64,000 bases of DNA, taken from positions 22,757-86,756 of the forward strand of contig RAYY01000024.1 of NCBI GenBank assembly GCA_003611875.1. Direction: 5' to 3'. A program made the translations under genes and the position numbers. Below are positions 15,680 to 24,096 of this stretch, in pieces (positions within the stretch are counted from its first letter, which is position 1; every line of letters begins with the position of its first letter). The notes beneath the pieces are model-generated. The model was not told the origin of the DNA, ran no database searches, and saw nothing but the letters and a program-made list of their open reading frames with translations. The DNA is from a bacterium D16-56 (GTDB taxonomy: Bacteria; Bacillota; Clostridia; Lachnospirales; Lachnospiraceae).

Positions 15680-15976
15680 ATGGTTACGGTAAGTGTAAAA
15701 CAGCTTGTGTCCGCGATTGAGGAAGCGGATGCTTTTAAGCTGCCTGATATGAACAGGGGCACCCGGTATCTTTATGACAGGATATACGGGCGGCTGTCAG
15801 AAGGCAGGGATGTCCGTCTGTCGGAAGTGGATTTCGGCAGTTTCGAAGCGGACGACATAGATTCCATACGGGAGCTGTATTCAGAGACTTTGGAGGAAAA
15901 TGTAAGGAAAGCGGATTCGCTGGCACATATTTTACAGAATATACCGCCGCATACTGCCGCTTCCGCATTTGTATAG
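15680..15976 (+). CDS. hypothetical acidic protein, 98 aa
   Basis: It starts 18 bases after the methyltransferase with GGAGG upstream. Mostly helical and acidic (SFEADDIDSIRELYSETLEE), with a C-terminal hydrophobic tail (HTAASAFV). It lies between the methyltransferase and the 190-residue unknown gene in tight operon spacing. No recognised family; its size would allow a small modifier or adaptor, but no diglycine tail is present. Confidence 0.55.
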   Translation: MVTVSVKQLVSAIEEADAFKLPDMNRGTRYLYDRIYGRLSEGRDVRLSEVDFGSFEADDIDSIRELYSETLEENVRKADSLAHILQNIPPHTAASAFV

Positions 15977-15987
15977 AGGTGCGGCGT

Positions 15988-16560
15988 ATGGTCATAGACG
16001 GGTTTGATGAAATATTAAATACCCTTTACATTGCAAAAAGGCTCTACGACATGGGCAGATATGAGGTGGTGGAGGAGAATTTCTATGATACAGTGGATTT
16101 TGATGTCTATTACGAAAATATGTATGGGCTGATAGGAAATATCTTTGAGAGCTATGACTGCCAGTATTATGAAAGGCATGGCATGGAAATTCATGTGCTG
16201 TCAGACCCGGTAATCGTTGATTTCTGCGTATTGGCAGGCGAGTATGGCAAGAAGCATAAACTCCCCGATGAAAAGAATCCGTATATCCAGGAGGCAAGGC
16301 AGGAAATAGGAAGATGGCTGAATTTTTCATACTGCCTTGACTGGAGGTTCATGGTGCATACAGAGCCGAAACGTCCGTTCCACAGCAGGCTTGGCATATT
16401 TATTTATCAGGAGGATTATATTGACCTGGGTTATCTGGCCTATGGTCTGATTGAAATTTACGAGTGGTTTTCTGATGCCTGTATGCAGTTAAGGGATATT
16501 TTACAGAAAAAGAAAGCAGATGTTGTGAAGCTCCCAGGAGAGGAGGTGATGGCGGCATGA
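15988..16560 (+). CDS. hypothetical acidic protein, 190 aa
   Basis: An ATG with GAGGTG six bases upstream; an in-frame GTG nine bases earlier is less well placed. The product is rich in Tyr, Asp and Glu (DFDVYYENMYGLIGNIFESY) with a predominantly helical profile and few Lys. It ends with an ATGA overlap with the E2-like gene, indicating translational coupling to it. Family not recognised. Coupling suggests it works together with the E2-like protein. Confidence 0.6.
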   Translation: MVIDGFDEILNTLYIAKRLYDMGRYEVVEENFYDTVDFDVYYENMYGLIGNIFESYDCQYYERHGMEIHVLSDPVIVDFCVLAGEYGKKHKLPDEKNPYIQEARQEIGRWLNFSYCLDWRFMVHTEPKRPFHSRLGIFIYQEDYIDLGYLAYGLIEIYEWFSDACMQLRDILQKKKADVVKLPGEEVMAA

Positions 16561-17219
16561 GTGAAACGATCATCCGGATCAGTGACGATGGCAGGGTTAT
16601 AGTGGAACGGGATTCGGGAGGCGTTAAGAGTTTCAAACAGATTGCCCCGGATACTTTAGTAAAATGCATTGATAAGAGCATGGTCCGCGGAGCTGTCCGT
16701 ACCGGTCTGCTCCCGAAAGGCTGTGTATCGGTCAGCATATACGATGACGGGAGCAGGGACGCTGTGCTGCTCTATACGGAAGGAAGGGCAGATATCAGTT
16801 ATTTTGGCACGGAATATAAAAACTTTCCTCTGCCGTATCTGGTATTCGGATTCAGATTGTCGAAGGAAGGGCGTGTAAGCGCCTGCCGGCTTGGCGTGGT
16901 GGAAAACAGCGGCAGGTTAAAGCCGGATACGAAGATGTATTATTATCCACTGTCAAATGTCAGCGGTTTCCATCTCTGCACAGGGAATAATACATTTCCA
17001 AAATGTGAAAGCCTGCATACCCTGGCAAGCCTGCCCTACTATATCATGGCAATGCCGAACAATAATGACCATTTCAACCATTCCCTGAACAAGCCGAAGC
17101 TGGAAATGCGGGATCTGCTGGAACTGTTAAAGGATAAGGAAACGGCATTTTATTACAGCGATGTGCTGATACCAAGCGGAAGGGTTTTAAATGATTTCAT
17201 AGAAGGAAGGAGCGGCTGA
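16557..17219 (+). CDS. E2-like ubiquitin-conjugating enzyme homologue (PRTRC protein B type)
   Basis: A 220-residue protein resembling the prokaryotic E2-like family known as PRTRC protein B. The core strands read LPYLVFGFRLSK and GRVSACRLGVV. A YYYPLSNV segment is followed by GFHLCTGNNTFP, placing a candidate catalytic cysteine at C141. The flanking pattern (aromatic-Pro-x-N-V, then Cys-x-Gly) matches the E2-like catalytic region from memory. With the E1 and JAMM genes upstream it would complete a conjugation pathway: E1 activates, C141 receives a thioester, and the modifier is then transferred. The start overlaps the previous stop by four bases. Assignment is by motif and context. Confidence 0.65.
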   Translation: MSETIIRISDDGRVIVERDSGGVKSFKQIAPDTLVKCIDKSMVRGAVRTGLLPKGCVSVSIYDDGSRDAVLLYTEGRADISYFGTEYKNFPLPYLVFGFRLSKEGRVSACRLGVVENSGRLKPDTKMYYYPLSNVSGFHLCTGNNTFPKCESLHTLASLPYYIMAMPNNNDHFNHSLNKPKLEMRDLLELLKDKETAFYYSDVLIPSGRVLNDFIEGRSG

Positions 17220-17226
17220 TACAGAT

Positions 17227-17442
17227 ATGTTTACAGCAAAAGCAATGATACATAGCCTGAAAGCGCAGGACGAGGCGGTTATCCTGCATGAGAAGGGCAG
17301 CAATGATGTTATCGCTGAGTATAAAGGGAAGCGCTGCACGGCAATCTATAATCCGTTTGTCGGATTATTCTACGTTGACGATGTTTACGGCATACTGCTG
17401 GATCAGCACAGATGCCCTGTATGCGGGGAATATGTAGCTTAA
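17227..17442 (+). CDS. small protein with C-terminal CxxC, 71 aa
   Basis: It starts seven bases after the E2-like stop; the upstream GGAAGGAGCGG lies 12 or more bases away. The beta-rich sequence contains GKRCTAIYNPFVGLFYVDDV and ends in RCPVCGEYVA, a half zinc knuckle. Size and beta content would permit a small modifier-like fold, but the tail is not Gly-Gly. Family uncertain; it is probably part of the cassette because of spacing. Confidence 0.55.
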   Translation: MFTAKAMIHSLKAQDEAVILHEKGSNDVIAEYKGKRCTAIYNPFVGLFYVDDVYGILLDQHRCPVCGEYVA

Positions 17443-17464
17443 CAAAAGGAAGGAGATTAAAAGC

Positions 17465-18301
17465 ATGAATTATGAGGAAATAATTAAACGTCTGCGTGAG
17501 CCGTTTGGCGGCAGGGAAATTGAGTGGAAGATCCAGGTTACTTCACAAGATAAGCAGAGGGGCATGGCTGTTGCGTATATGGATGCCCGTGCCGTCCAGA
17601 AAAGACTGGATGAAACGGTCGGGCCGTTCAACTGGAAAAACGTATACTCCCTGTGGCATGACAATTCCCAGATCTGCGGCATCAGTATCTTTTATGATGA
17701 GCGGAAGGAATGGGTGACAAAGTTTGACGGCGCAGAGAACAGCGATTTTGAGCCGATCAAGGGAGGGCTGTCAGATTCCTTCAAGCGTGCCGCAAGCGTC
17801 TGGGGCATCGGGCGCTACCTGTATGAGATGGAAGGCGTATGGGTGGAGATTGAAGCCCGCGGGAAATCTTTTGTGATCAAACAGAATGAATATGGCAGGC
17901 TGGAGAGGGAATACAACGCCATGCTGAACCGGATATTTGGAGCAAGGCAGGCACAGCAGGGGAATCCTTCCGGGCAGGTACCGGCGGCGAATACCAGACA
18001 GACGCAGGCAGCGCCAGCGGCAAACAGCAGGCAGACACAGGCAACAAATACAGCAGCAAATACGGGACAATTTGCGGCATCCCCGGCTTATGATTATCAA
18101 GTCCGCACTATCAGGCCGTCAGGAAAATCCAGCCAGTTTTTGGAGATGGTTGACCGGAGAGGCGGTGTGGTGAAGGCTTATATCAGGGCGACAGACCAGT
18201 CCATCAAAGCGGGAACCTGCCTGAATAATGTGCAGATTGAGAAAAAGAACGGTAATTACGGCGAATACAATCTCATCAGTGCCTATCAGCTGGCGGCATA
18301 A
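17465..18301 (+). CDS. Rad52/Rad22-family single-strand annealing protein
   Basis: A 278-residue protein. The N-terminal ~160 residues show the Rad52 annealing fold: YMDARAVQKRLDETVGPFNW, then KFDGAENSDFEPIKGGLSDS and FKRAASVWGIGRYLYEM. A Gln/Ala/Thr-rich linker made of repeated QTQA-like units (~160-215) joins a short C-terminal basic domain. Such proteins anneal complementary single strands during phage or element recombination. AAGGAG lies upstream of the ATG. A terminator follows immediately, so this gene ends one transcript. It is placed next to a Rad50-like ATPase, as in many recombination modules. Confidence 0.85.
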   Translation: MNYEEIIKRLREPFGGREIEWKIQVTSQDKQRGMAVAYMDARAVQKRLDETVGPFNWKNVYSLWHDNSQICGISIFYDERKEWVTKFDGAENSDFEPIKGGLSDSFKRAASVWGIGRYLYEMEGVWVEIEARGKSFVIKQNEYGRLEREYNAMLNRIFGARQAQQGNPSGQVPAANTRQTQAAPAANSRQTQATNTAANTGQFAASPAYDYQVRTIRPSGKSSQFLEMVDRRGGVVKAYIRATDQSIKAGTCLNNVQIEKKNGNYGEYNLISAYQLAA

Positions 18302-18310
18302 ACGATGATT

Positions 18311-18344
18311 TGGAGAGGGGGCATATCATCCCCCTCTTCTTTTG
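18311..18344 (+). terminator. rho-independent terminator after Rad52 gene
   Basis: Perfect eight-bp G/C stem AGAGGGGG / CCCCCTCT with loop CATATCAT and a TCTTTT tail. It sits just upstream of the next gene's ribosome site. Confidence 0.75.
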
Positions 18345-18362
18345 AAAGGAATGACAGCATTT

Positions 18363-20216
18363 ATGAAGAAGATGAATGGCTTTACGATTACAAGGCTGAC
18401 CCTTACCGGATTCAAATGCTTTGAAGATACGGTCTCCTTTGACTTTGGGGATATGACTTTTATTACGGCATCCAACGGTCAGGGGAAATCCAGCATTGCC
18501 GACGCAATAGCCTTTGCGTTTGTGGGCACGCCTTTCTTTGGCGATAAGGGGCTGGACAGGCTCCAGAATAAGAATGTGCGGGAAATGACGGTAAGCGTGG
18601 ACTTTGTGGATGACAAAGGGAAATCCCATAACCTGATCAGGACAAGGAAACGGGACACGTCTATCGCTTATGATGGGATCACCGTCAGGCAGTCAGACTT
18701 AAATAAGGTTTTTGGCGGCAGGGATATTTTCCTGTCCATTTTGAATCCCCTGTATTTTATCAATGTTCTTGGCGAAAGCGGGAAAGGGATGCTCGAAAAA
18801 CTCCTGCCGGTTGTGAAGCATGAGGACGTGATGGCGGCGCTTCCAATATCCTCACAGGAGATTCTGGCAGGTAAATCTCTGCTTTCACCGGAGGTTTTCA
18901 TCAAAAACCGGAGAAGCGAATTAAAAGAGCTGAATGATACGCTTATCAGCTACAGGGGGCAGAAGGAGCTTCAGGATTTCCAGCGTGAAGAACGCACCGC
19001 GAAACTGGAGGAACTGAAAGCATCCGTTGATGATATTTCCTCTGAAATGGAAGAACTTTCTATGATTCGTGATGAAGGACGGAATCCGGAAGAAGAAAAA
19101 GTGACGTTGGAAGAACTGCGCAGACAGCGGGCAGCCCTGTTTTCCGAGGCGGCAGACGGCAATGATGAGAACGCCATGCAGGAACTTTTGAGAGAGATAA
19201 AAGAGACGGAAAAATCCATAGCAAAACAGTTTGCACAGCAATACCAGCCATCCTTTACAGCACAGATCGCCGAGGCGGAGGCGCAGTTGAACGCCTTGCG
19301 TGCAGAATTTAACAGGCAGAAAAATACATTTGTAGATATTGCTGCCGGGCATCAGTGTCCGGTATGCGGCATGGTGGTGACGGAGGAAAATGCCGCAGCC
19401 GTGAGGGAAGAAATGCAGAAAAAGCTGTCGGCGATTGTTGATGAGGGGAATCCGATAAAAAGCGCCCTGATTGCTGCCAGAGCGGGTGAAAATGATGCAC
19501 GGGCAACGTTTGAAAAGCAGAAAGCAGAAACGCTTGAAAAGGAAAACCATAAACTGTCAGAACTGAACCAGCGGATTCAGGAGATGAATGTCGCGAGGGA
19601 GCTGGACAGGGAGGATTATGCGGAAAGGCTTTTGGAGCTTGAAAACAGGATCAGCGAACAGGAAAGCAGCATCAAAAACGGCGGATGGTCGGAAGGACAG
19701 TCCGGGCGGTTTGAGGAACTGTGCGGAAAGAAGAAAGAGGCTGAAGCGCAGATGAAAGCCCTTGACAGAACTAAGGAATATGACTACGCAGGGCTGATTG
19801 CAGAGACGGAGACAGAGATTGCCCAGACAAAAAAGCTTATAAACGAAGCCATCCTGTATATGGCAAAGCGGGTTGAGCTGATGTTAGATGGGTTAAAGAT
19901 GGGCAGTACTGAGATAGTCCTGACGGAACTTGTGAAAAGTACCGGGGAGATCAAAGACTGCTTCCGGTTCTCGCATGAAGGGCGGGAATATAAATGCCTG
20001 TCCCTGTCGGAGCAGGTACGTGCCGGGTTGGATGCTGCGATGCTGATTCAGAGACTTTCCGGGCGGAATTATCCGATATTCGTGGATAACGGGGAAAGTA
20101 TCTGTACTTTTGGCAAAGCGAAGCCCTCCAGCCAGGTGATGATTGCGAGGGTTGCCAACGGGCAGGCGCTGCAGGTTACATATCGGGATCGTGGTGAGCA
20201 AAGAAAAGCGGCATAA
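18363..20216 (+). CDS. Rad50/SbcC-like ATPase with zinc hook
   Basis: A 617-residue SMC-type ATPase. Residues ~10-45 contain the first strand and Walker A (LTGFKCFEDTVSFDF, then SNGQGKSS). Coiled-coil arms (~190-290 and ~385-470) flank a zinc-hook motif CPVC at C332/C335. The C-terminal lobe has LSLSEQVRAGLDAAMLIQRL (signature) and YPIFVDNGE (Walker B-like). It is shorter than SbcC because the coils are short. No SbcD nuclease partner is adjacent. It probably processes DNA ends together with the Rad52-like protein. The start is uncertain among ATGs at 18351, 18363 and 18372. Confidence 0.85.
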   Translation: MKKMNGFTITRLTLTGFKCFEDTVSFDFGDMTFITASNGQGKSSIADAIAFAFVGTPFFGDKGLDRLQNKNVREMTVSVDFVDDKGKSHNLIRTRKRDTSIAYDGITVRQSDLNKVFGGRDIFLSILNPLYFINVLGESGKGMLEKLLPVVKHEDVMAALPISSQEILAGKSLLSPEVFIKNRRSELKELNDTLISYRGQKELQDFQREERTAKLEELKASVDDISSEMEELSMIRDEGRNPEEEKVTLEELRRQRAALFSEAADGNDENAMQELLREIKETEKSIAKQFAQQYQPSFTAQIAEAEAQLNALRAEFNRQKNTFVDIAAGHQCPVCGMVVTEENAAAVREEMQKKLSAIVDEGNPIKSALIAARAGENDARATFEKQKAETLEKENHKLSELNQRIQEMNVARELDREDYAERLLELENRISEQESSIKNGGWSEGQSGRFEELCGKKKEAEAQMKALDRTKEYDYAGLIAETETEIAQTKKLINEAILYMAKRVELMLDGLKMGSTEIVLTELVKSTGEIKDCFRFSHEGREYKCLSLSEQVRAGLDAAMLIQRLSGRNYPIFVDNGESICTFGKAKPSSQVMIARVANGQALQVTYRDRGEQRKAA

Positions 20217-20253
20217 TTATAGGGATGAAAGGCTTTCCCTAAAACGGTCGTTA

Positions 20254-20334
20254 TTGGAACGGGTTTTTAGAGGATGGAATACTTCCTGAAATCAGATGGT
20301 TTTAAGAGGTATTTTGTTCCAAAACCCGTTCCAA
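20254..20334. repeat. 14-bp perfect inverted repeat in intergenic region
   Basis: TTGGAACGGGTTTT (20254-20267) and AAAACCCGTTCCAA (20321-20334) form a perfect inverted repeat 53 bases apart. A further CGTTATTGGAA is repeated directly at about 20249 and 20357. It lies in the 225-bp gap after the Rad50-like gene and may be a regulatory or junction sequence. Confidence 0.5.
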
Positions 20335-20400
20335 AATCTATGTTCCGATTGCCATACGTTATTGGAAAAAGGAATGGTGCATTTTAATATTACTATCAAG

Positions 20401-20440
20401 CGGGAGATACGGCGTTTTCCGAATCTCCCGTCACTTTTTT
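20401..20440 (+). terminator. rho-independent terminator closing the rightward block
   Basis: Eight-bp stem CGGGAGAT / ATCTCCCG enclosing an inner CGG/CCG pairing, followed by TCACTTTTTT. It separates the rightward operon from the convergent surface-protein gene. Confidence 0.7.
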
Positions 20441-22753
20441 CTATGGCTGAACCGGAGACACCATATAGGATGCGTTGAGCTGTTCTGGTTGAGAATCAGA
20501 TGTTCCCTCTGCTAAAATAACGATTTTCCAAGTGTGCCAGTTCTGTGGAGCTATGGTGGAAAGGGTAAATGAATCACTGGCGGCCAGATCAAATTGATCC
20601 TGTGATACAGCGGAAATCATTTGTCCGTTTTCATCGTAAAAAACAATAAGCGCTGTCACCGAACACGGAACGTCAGTTTTGACATTTGCTGCAAACTCAT
20701 CGCCATTAGATCCCGGTTCACCATCATTAGACCCAGACTCACCATTATCAGATCCGGGCTTATCGTCATTAGACCCAGACTCAGGATTGCCGGCCTGTTC
20801 CGGTGGAAGAACCGGTTCGAAAACTGCCGTCAAAGTTCTGTCTGTGTCCGCAGTGAATGAAAAATCAGGTGTATCACTGACTGTAATGCCGTTTTCCTGC
20901 CAGGATATAAAGCGGTAGCCATCATCAGGTGTTGCTTCTACGGTCACAGATTCACCTTCCGCAAAGGAGCCGCCTCCGGTAGCAGCACCGCCCAGTGTAG
21001 CAGTAACATGGATTTCGCAGACAGGCTTAGAGTCGGGGACGGGGATTTCCTCAAATACAGCTGTCAGCGTTCTGTCACCAGCTACTGCAAAGGAATAGGT
21101 ATCTTTCGTACTGATTTGCTCCCCATTCTCAGTCCAATACAGGAATTGGCAGCCTTCGTCAGGTGTTGCGCAGGCGGTAACGGACGTTCCTTCTTCATAA
21201 TCGCCCCCGCCGCTGACAATGCCGCCCTGTGTGGCTGAAAGTTCAATATGAAAGGTGGGTTTGGAAACGGGTTCAAAAACGGCAGTCAATTTCCGGTTGC
21301 TGTTTACAGTAAATGTATAGCTTGCGTCTGTGCTGACCTGACTGCCGTTTTCAATCCATTCCAGAAAACGGAATCCGGCTTTGGGAGATGCCGTTATAGT
21401 CACAGATGCGCCATCCTCGTAGTCTCCGCCTCCGCTAACATCTCCTCCATGTGCGGGATCTGGCGCTACATCAATGGTGTACATATTTGGCAGGACTGTC
21501 ACAAGGCAGGTGGCGGAGACATCCCCAACGGAAGCTGTAATGGAAGTTTTTCCAGCAGAAACTGCCGTCACAAGGCCAGTGCCATCCACGGACGCAACCG
21601 TGCTGTCACTGCTGTTCCATTCAATGTTTCCACTGGTTCCTTCCGGCTGAAGCGTTGCAGTCAATGTGTCTGAATCGCCAATATTTAAAACGAGTTCTGA
21701 ATTGTTCAGCGTTATTGACGGTGACGGCGGTTCCTGTTCCGGACCTTTTTCACTGAAAGTTCTGCAGTACACTGTTCCAGGATCTGGTATCATGTCTTCA
21801 TAAAATTCCCTCGTTTCCCAATCATTGGGGAAAAGGCCATCAGGCTCATAAAGACTGACCACATCCTGGTAGTCGTCAAATATTGGCTCATTCGTATTAG
21901 GCGGCACGGCCAGATCGTCCGCTTCAGAAGCTGCTGTATTTCCATGAATTTTGCTCTGTGAAATGCGCAGGTTCCTCGAACTGCTATAGATACCTCCACC
22001 ATTAATATCAGCGGTATTGTCTGTAATGACACATCCAGACAGGGTAGTATTATAAAAAGCACAGGTAAAAATTGCACCGCCCCTATATCTTGCGTGTCCA
22101 TTGGTAAAGGTACAGTTTTCAATCGTTGCATTCTTCCCGTCAATGCGCAGATGTGCGCCGGAGTTTCCGGTATTGTTATCAAAGAGACAGTTAATGAGCG
22201 AAATATCGCCATCGTTAATAAAGACGGCACCATCACTGCTGCCGTTGCAGTTGATCAGATTGCAGTCCTTCACCGTCAGAGATGAACAGCTGCTGTTGAC
22301 AAACGAGTGAAATGACAAAATGCCATCACCATCAAATGTAATGTTCTGGACAAAACCCTGATTCCCGTTAAAAGCTAATCTGCCTTCTGAACCTGTCCGG
22401 CGAAGGATTACGGAATAATCCGGTTTGCCAAGGTCTGCGCCGTCCGGGCACTGAATCAGGCAGTCGATACCGATTACTGTTTCAGCTTCTGCCTGCTCAA
22501 TCGCCGCAACCAGTTCCTCGTAGGTTGAAACGGATGTGCATAGGGTATCTTCCGAATCTTCCTTTGCCTGGTGTTCATCATCGGAAGTGTTTGCGTCGGA
22601 AGAGGTGGCGATGGAAATATCTTCTGCCTTTATAACATGACTGCCTTCGCTGCCGTTCGCAGTAAATGCGCAAAGTGGAATGATCATCAATGCGGCTGCT
22701 ACTATAACCGCAAAGAGCCGTTTTCTGGTGCTTTTCTTATCTTTCATATTCAT
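20441..22753 (-). CDS. secreted beta-helix / Big2 / InlB-repeat surface protein
   Basis: A 770-residue exported protein with a signal peptide (KKSTRKRLFAVIVAAALMII). Residues ~100-300 form a right-handed parallel beta-helix of N/C-rich turns (IENCTFTNGHARYRGGAIFT). A Big2 Ig-like domain follows (~355-430: LNIGDSDTLTATLQPEG). Then come three ~80-residue InlB B-repeat units (each GGGDY or GGGSF, EG-x-SVT, TAVFE), a Ser/Asn/Asp/Gly linker (~665-700) and a C-terminal beta domain. No LPXTG motif is visible, so attachment is unclear. GGAAGGAGC lies upstream of the ATG. A plausible role is adhesion or polysaccharide binding by recipient or donor cells; this is inferred. Confidence 0.8.
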   Translation of the reverse strand: MNMKDKKSTRKRLFAVIVAAALMIIPLCAFTANGSEGSHVIKAEDISIATSSDANTSDDEHQAKEDSEDTLCTSVSTYEELVAAIEQAEAETVIGIDCLIQCPDGADLGKPDYSVILRRTGSEGRLAFNGNQGFVQNITFDGDGILSFHSFVNSSCSSLTVKDCNLINCNGSSDGAVFINDGDISLINCLFDNNTGNSGAHLRIDGKNATIENCTFTNGHARYRGGAIFTCAFYNTTLSGCVITDNTADINGGGIYSSSRNLRISQSKIHGNTAASEADDLAVPPNTNEPIFDDYQDVVSLYEPDGLFPNDWETREFYEDMIPDPGTVYCRTFSEKGPEQEPPSPSITLNNSELVLNIGDSDTLTATLQPEGTSGNIEWNSSDSTVASVDGTGLVTAVSAGKTSITASVGDVSATCLVTVLPNMYTIDVAPDPAHGGDVSGGGDYEDGASVTITASPKAGFRFLEWIENGSQVSTDASYTFTVNSNRKLTAVFEPVSKPTFHIELSATQGGIVSGGGDYEEGTSVTACATPDEGCQFLYWTENGEQISTKDTYSFAVAGDRTLTAVFEEIPVPDSKPVCEIHVTATLGGAATGGGSFAEGESVTVEATPDDGYRFISWQENGITVSDTPDFSFTADTDRTLTAVFEPVLPPEQAGNPESGSNDDKPGSDNGESGSNDGEPGSNGDEFAANVKTDVPCSVTALIVFYDENGQMISAVSQDQFDLAASDSFTLSTIAPQNWHTWKIVILAEGTSDSQPEQLNASYMVSPVQP

Positions 22754-22812
22754 TGAATCTGCTCCTTCCTATACTGAATAGCACCATTCTATATAAATTA
22801 GCTGCCGGATTT

Positions 22813-23298
22813 CTACATCAAACGATGCTGTATCCACTTTTGGCTGTTGGCAACAGCCTGGACACAGAAAACCAACCGGTCCAAAAGGCTTTTTTCGGAC
22901 GGGTCATAGTCGGTTTTGAGTTCGGCCAGAAGATTCGATGCGTATTCAAGAAACCAGACCACCCATGCCCGGATGCTTGTCCAGGTGCTGGTATCGGTTT
23001 CCTTTGTATGCTCCGCAGCCGTAGTTGCTGCAATCTTACTGATTTTCTCTGCATCCATCCGCTTGTATGGAATGATTCCTGGAGGCAGTTCCCTATGAGT
23101 CTTTCTGCAGTCCTCATTTGTACACTCCATAACACGCAAACGGTAGTGTTTCTCCCCGTCGACAGTCTGGAGTTTCCGTCGGCATGTTCCATGTACTTTA
23201 AGTTTGGCTCCGCAAACAGGACATGGAATCTCATCTGTGCCTGTGAAAATATATATGTCGTCTTTACAATATTCTATACCATGCATCACGCTTATCAT
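22813..23298 (-). CDS. DUF6431-type zinc-ribbon protein
   Basis: A zinc ribbon (CPVCGAKLKVHGTCRRKLQT, then CTNEDC) is followed by a helical region (KISKIAATTAAEHTKETDTS) and a Trp-rich segment. This resembles the DUF6431 proteins encoded near resolvases and transposases in Lachnospiraceae (from memory). The start is uncertain: the frame extends to 23454, but the upstream part is low complexity, and the ATG at 23298 has no clear ribosome site. It is divergent from the serine recombinase at 23534, suggesting a two-gene mobile unit. Confidence 0.55.
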   Translation of the reverse strand: MISVMHGIEYCKDDIYIFTGTDEIPCPVCGAKLKVHGTCRRKLQTVDGEKHYRLRVMECTNEDCRKTHRELPPGIIPYKRMDAEKISKIAATTAAEHTKETDTSTWTSIRAWVVWFLEYASNLLAELKTDYDPSEKSLLDRLVFCVQAVANSQKWIQHRLM

Positions 23299-23533
23299 AA
23301 ATTCTGTTGAGAGAAAAGAAAAAACAATAGTCAAAAGGTTCGGAATGTTCTTTGAAATTCTGAAGCACATCATATGGGAAATCTTGGTTAAAACATTCCC
23401 TATTATTCTATATCGGCCGGAGAGTCGGGTAATTGCAGGTTTTTGCCCGAACATGACTGTAGCGTCAATTCTTGAAAAAAAAATAAAATGTGGAAGTCTT
23501 TTACAAATTTAATATTTATTGCGAGGTGATCGA

Positions 23534-24082
23534 ATGAAAAACTATGTTTTCGGGTACGCCAGAGTGTCAACCGAGGCACAAAATCTGGACAGGCAGCTTG
23601 ATGCCCTGAAAAACTATGGCGTGGATATTATTTACAATGAAAAAATAACCGGGACGAAAAAGAACCGTCCTGAACTTACAAAGCTGCTGGACCGAATAAC
23701 GGAAGGCGATATCGTGGTGGTCGAGTCTTTGTCCCGGCTTGGGCGCAGCACGAAAGACCTGATTGAACTTACCGAGATCTTCCAGAGCAAGGGTGTCAAT
23801 CTTGTGTCGCTCAAAGAAGCTATCGACACCAGTACATCCACTGGGAAGCTCCTGTTTACTCTGATGTCAGCCATAGCCCAATTTGAGAGGGATGTTATCG
23901 CTGACCGTACCCGTGAGGGGTTGAAGTCTGCCAGAGCCAGAGGGAGAACCGGAGGCAGGCCGAGGGCCGATCCTGAGCAGGTGAAAAAGGCGGTTAAGCT
24001 GTATAAAACGGAGCAGTATTCTGTGAAAGAGATCGAGGAACTGACAGGGATTAAGAAATCTACACTTTATAGAAATTTGTAG
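23534..24082 (+). CDS. small serine recombinase / resolvase
   Basis: A 182-residue resolvase-invertase family protein. The N-terminal catalytic domain starts YVFGYARVSTEAQNLDRQLD with the active serine in ARVS (about residue 10), and continues with ESLSRLGRSTKDL and QFERDVIADRTREGL. The C-terminal ~45 residues form a helix-turn-helix of Hin type (RPRADPEQVKKAVKLYKTEQ, then KEIEELTGIKKSTLYRNL). Length is normal for the family. GAGGTGATCGA precedes the ATG. It could resolve cointegrates, invert a segment, or act with the divergent DUF6431 gene. Confidence 0.9.
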   Translation: MKNYVFGYARVSTEAQNLDRQLDALKNYGVDIIYNEKITGTKKNRPELTKLLDRITEGDIVVVESLSRLGRSTKDLIELTEIFQSKGVNLVSLKEAIDTSTSTGKLLFTLMSAIAQFERDVIADRTREGLKSARARGRTGGRPRADPEQVKKAVKLYKTEQYSVKEIEELTGIKKSTLYRNL

Positions 24083-24096
24083 GAGGGATTCTGTTT

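Noticed and set aside
18921..19550. Minus-strand 209-codon frame within the Rad50-like gene
   Set aside because: Leu/Phe/Arg-rich shadow of a coiled coil; no recognisable domain.
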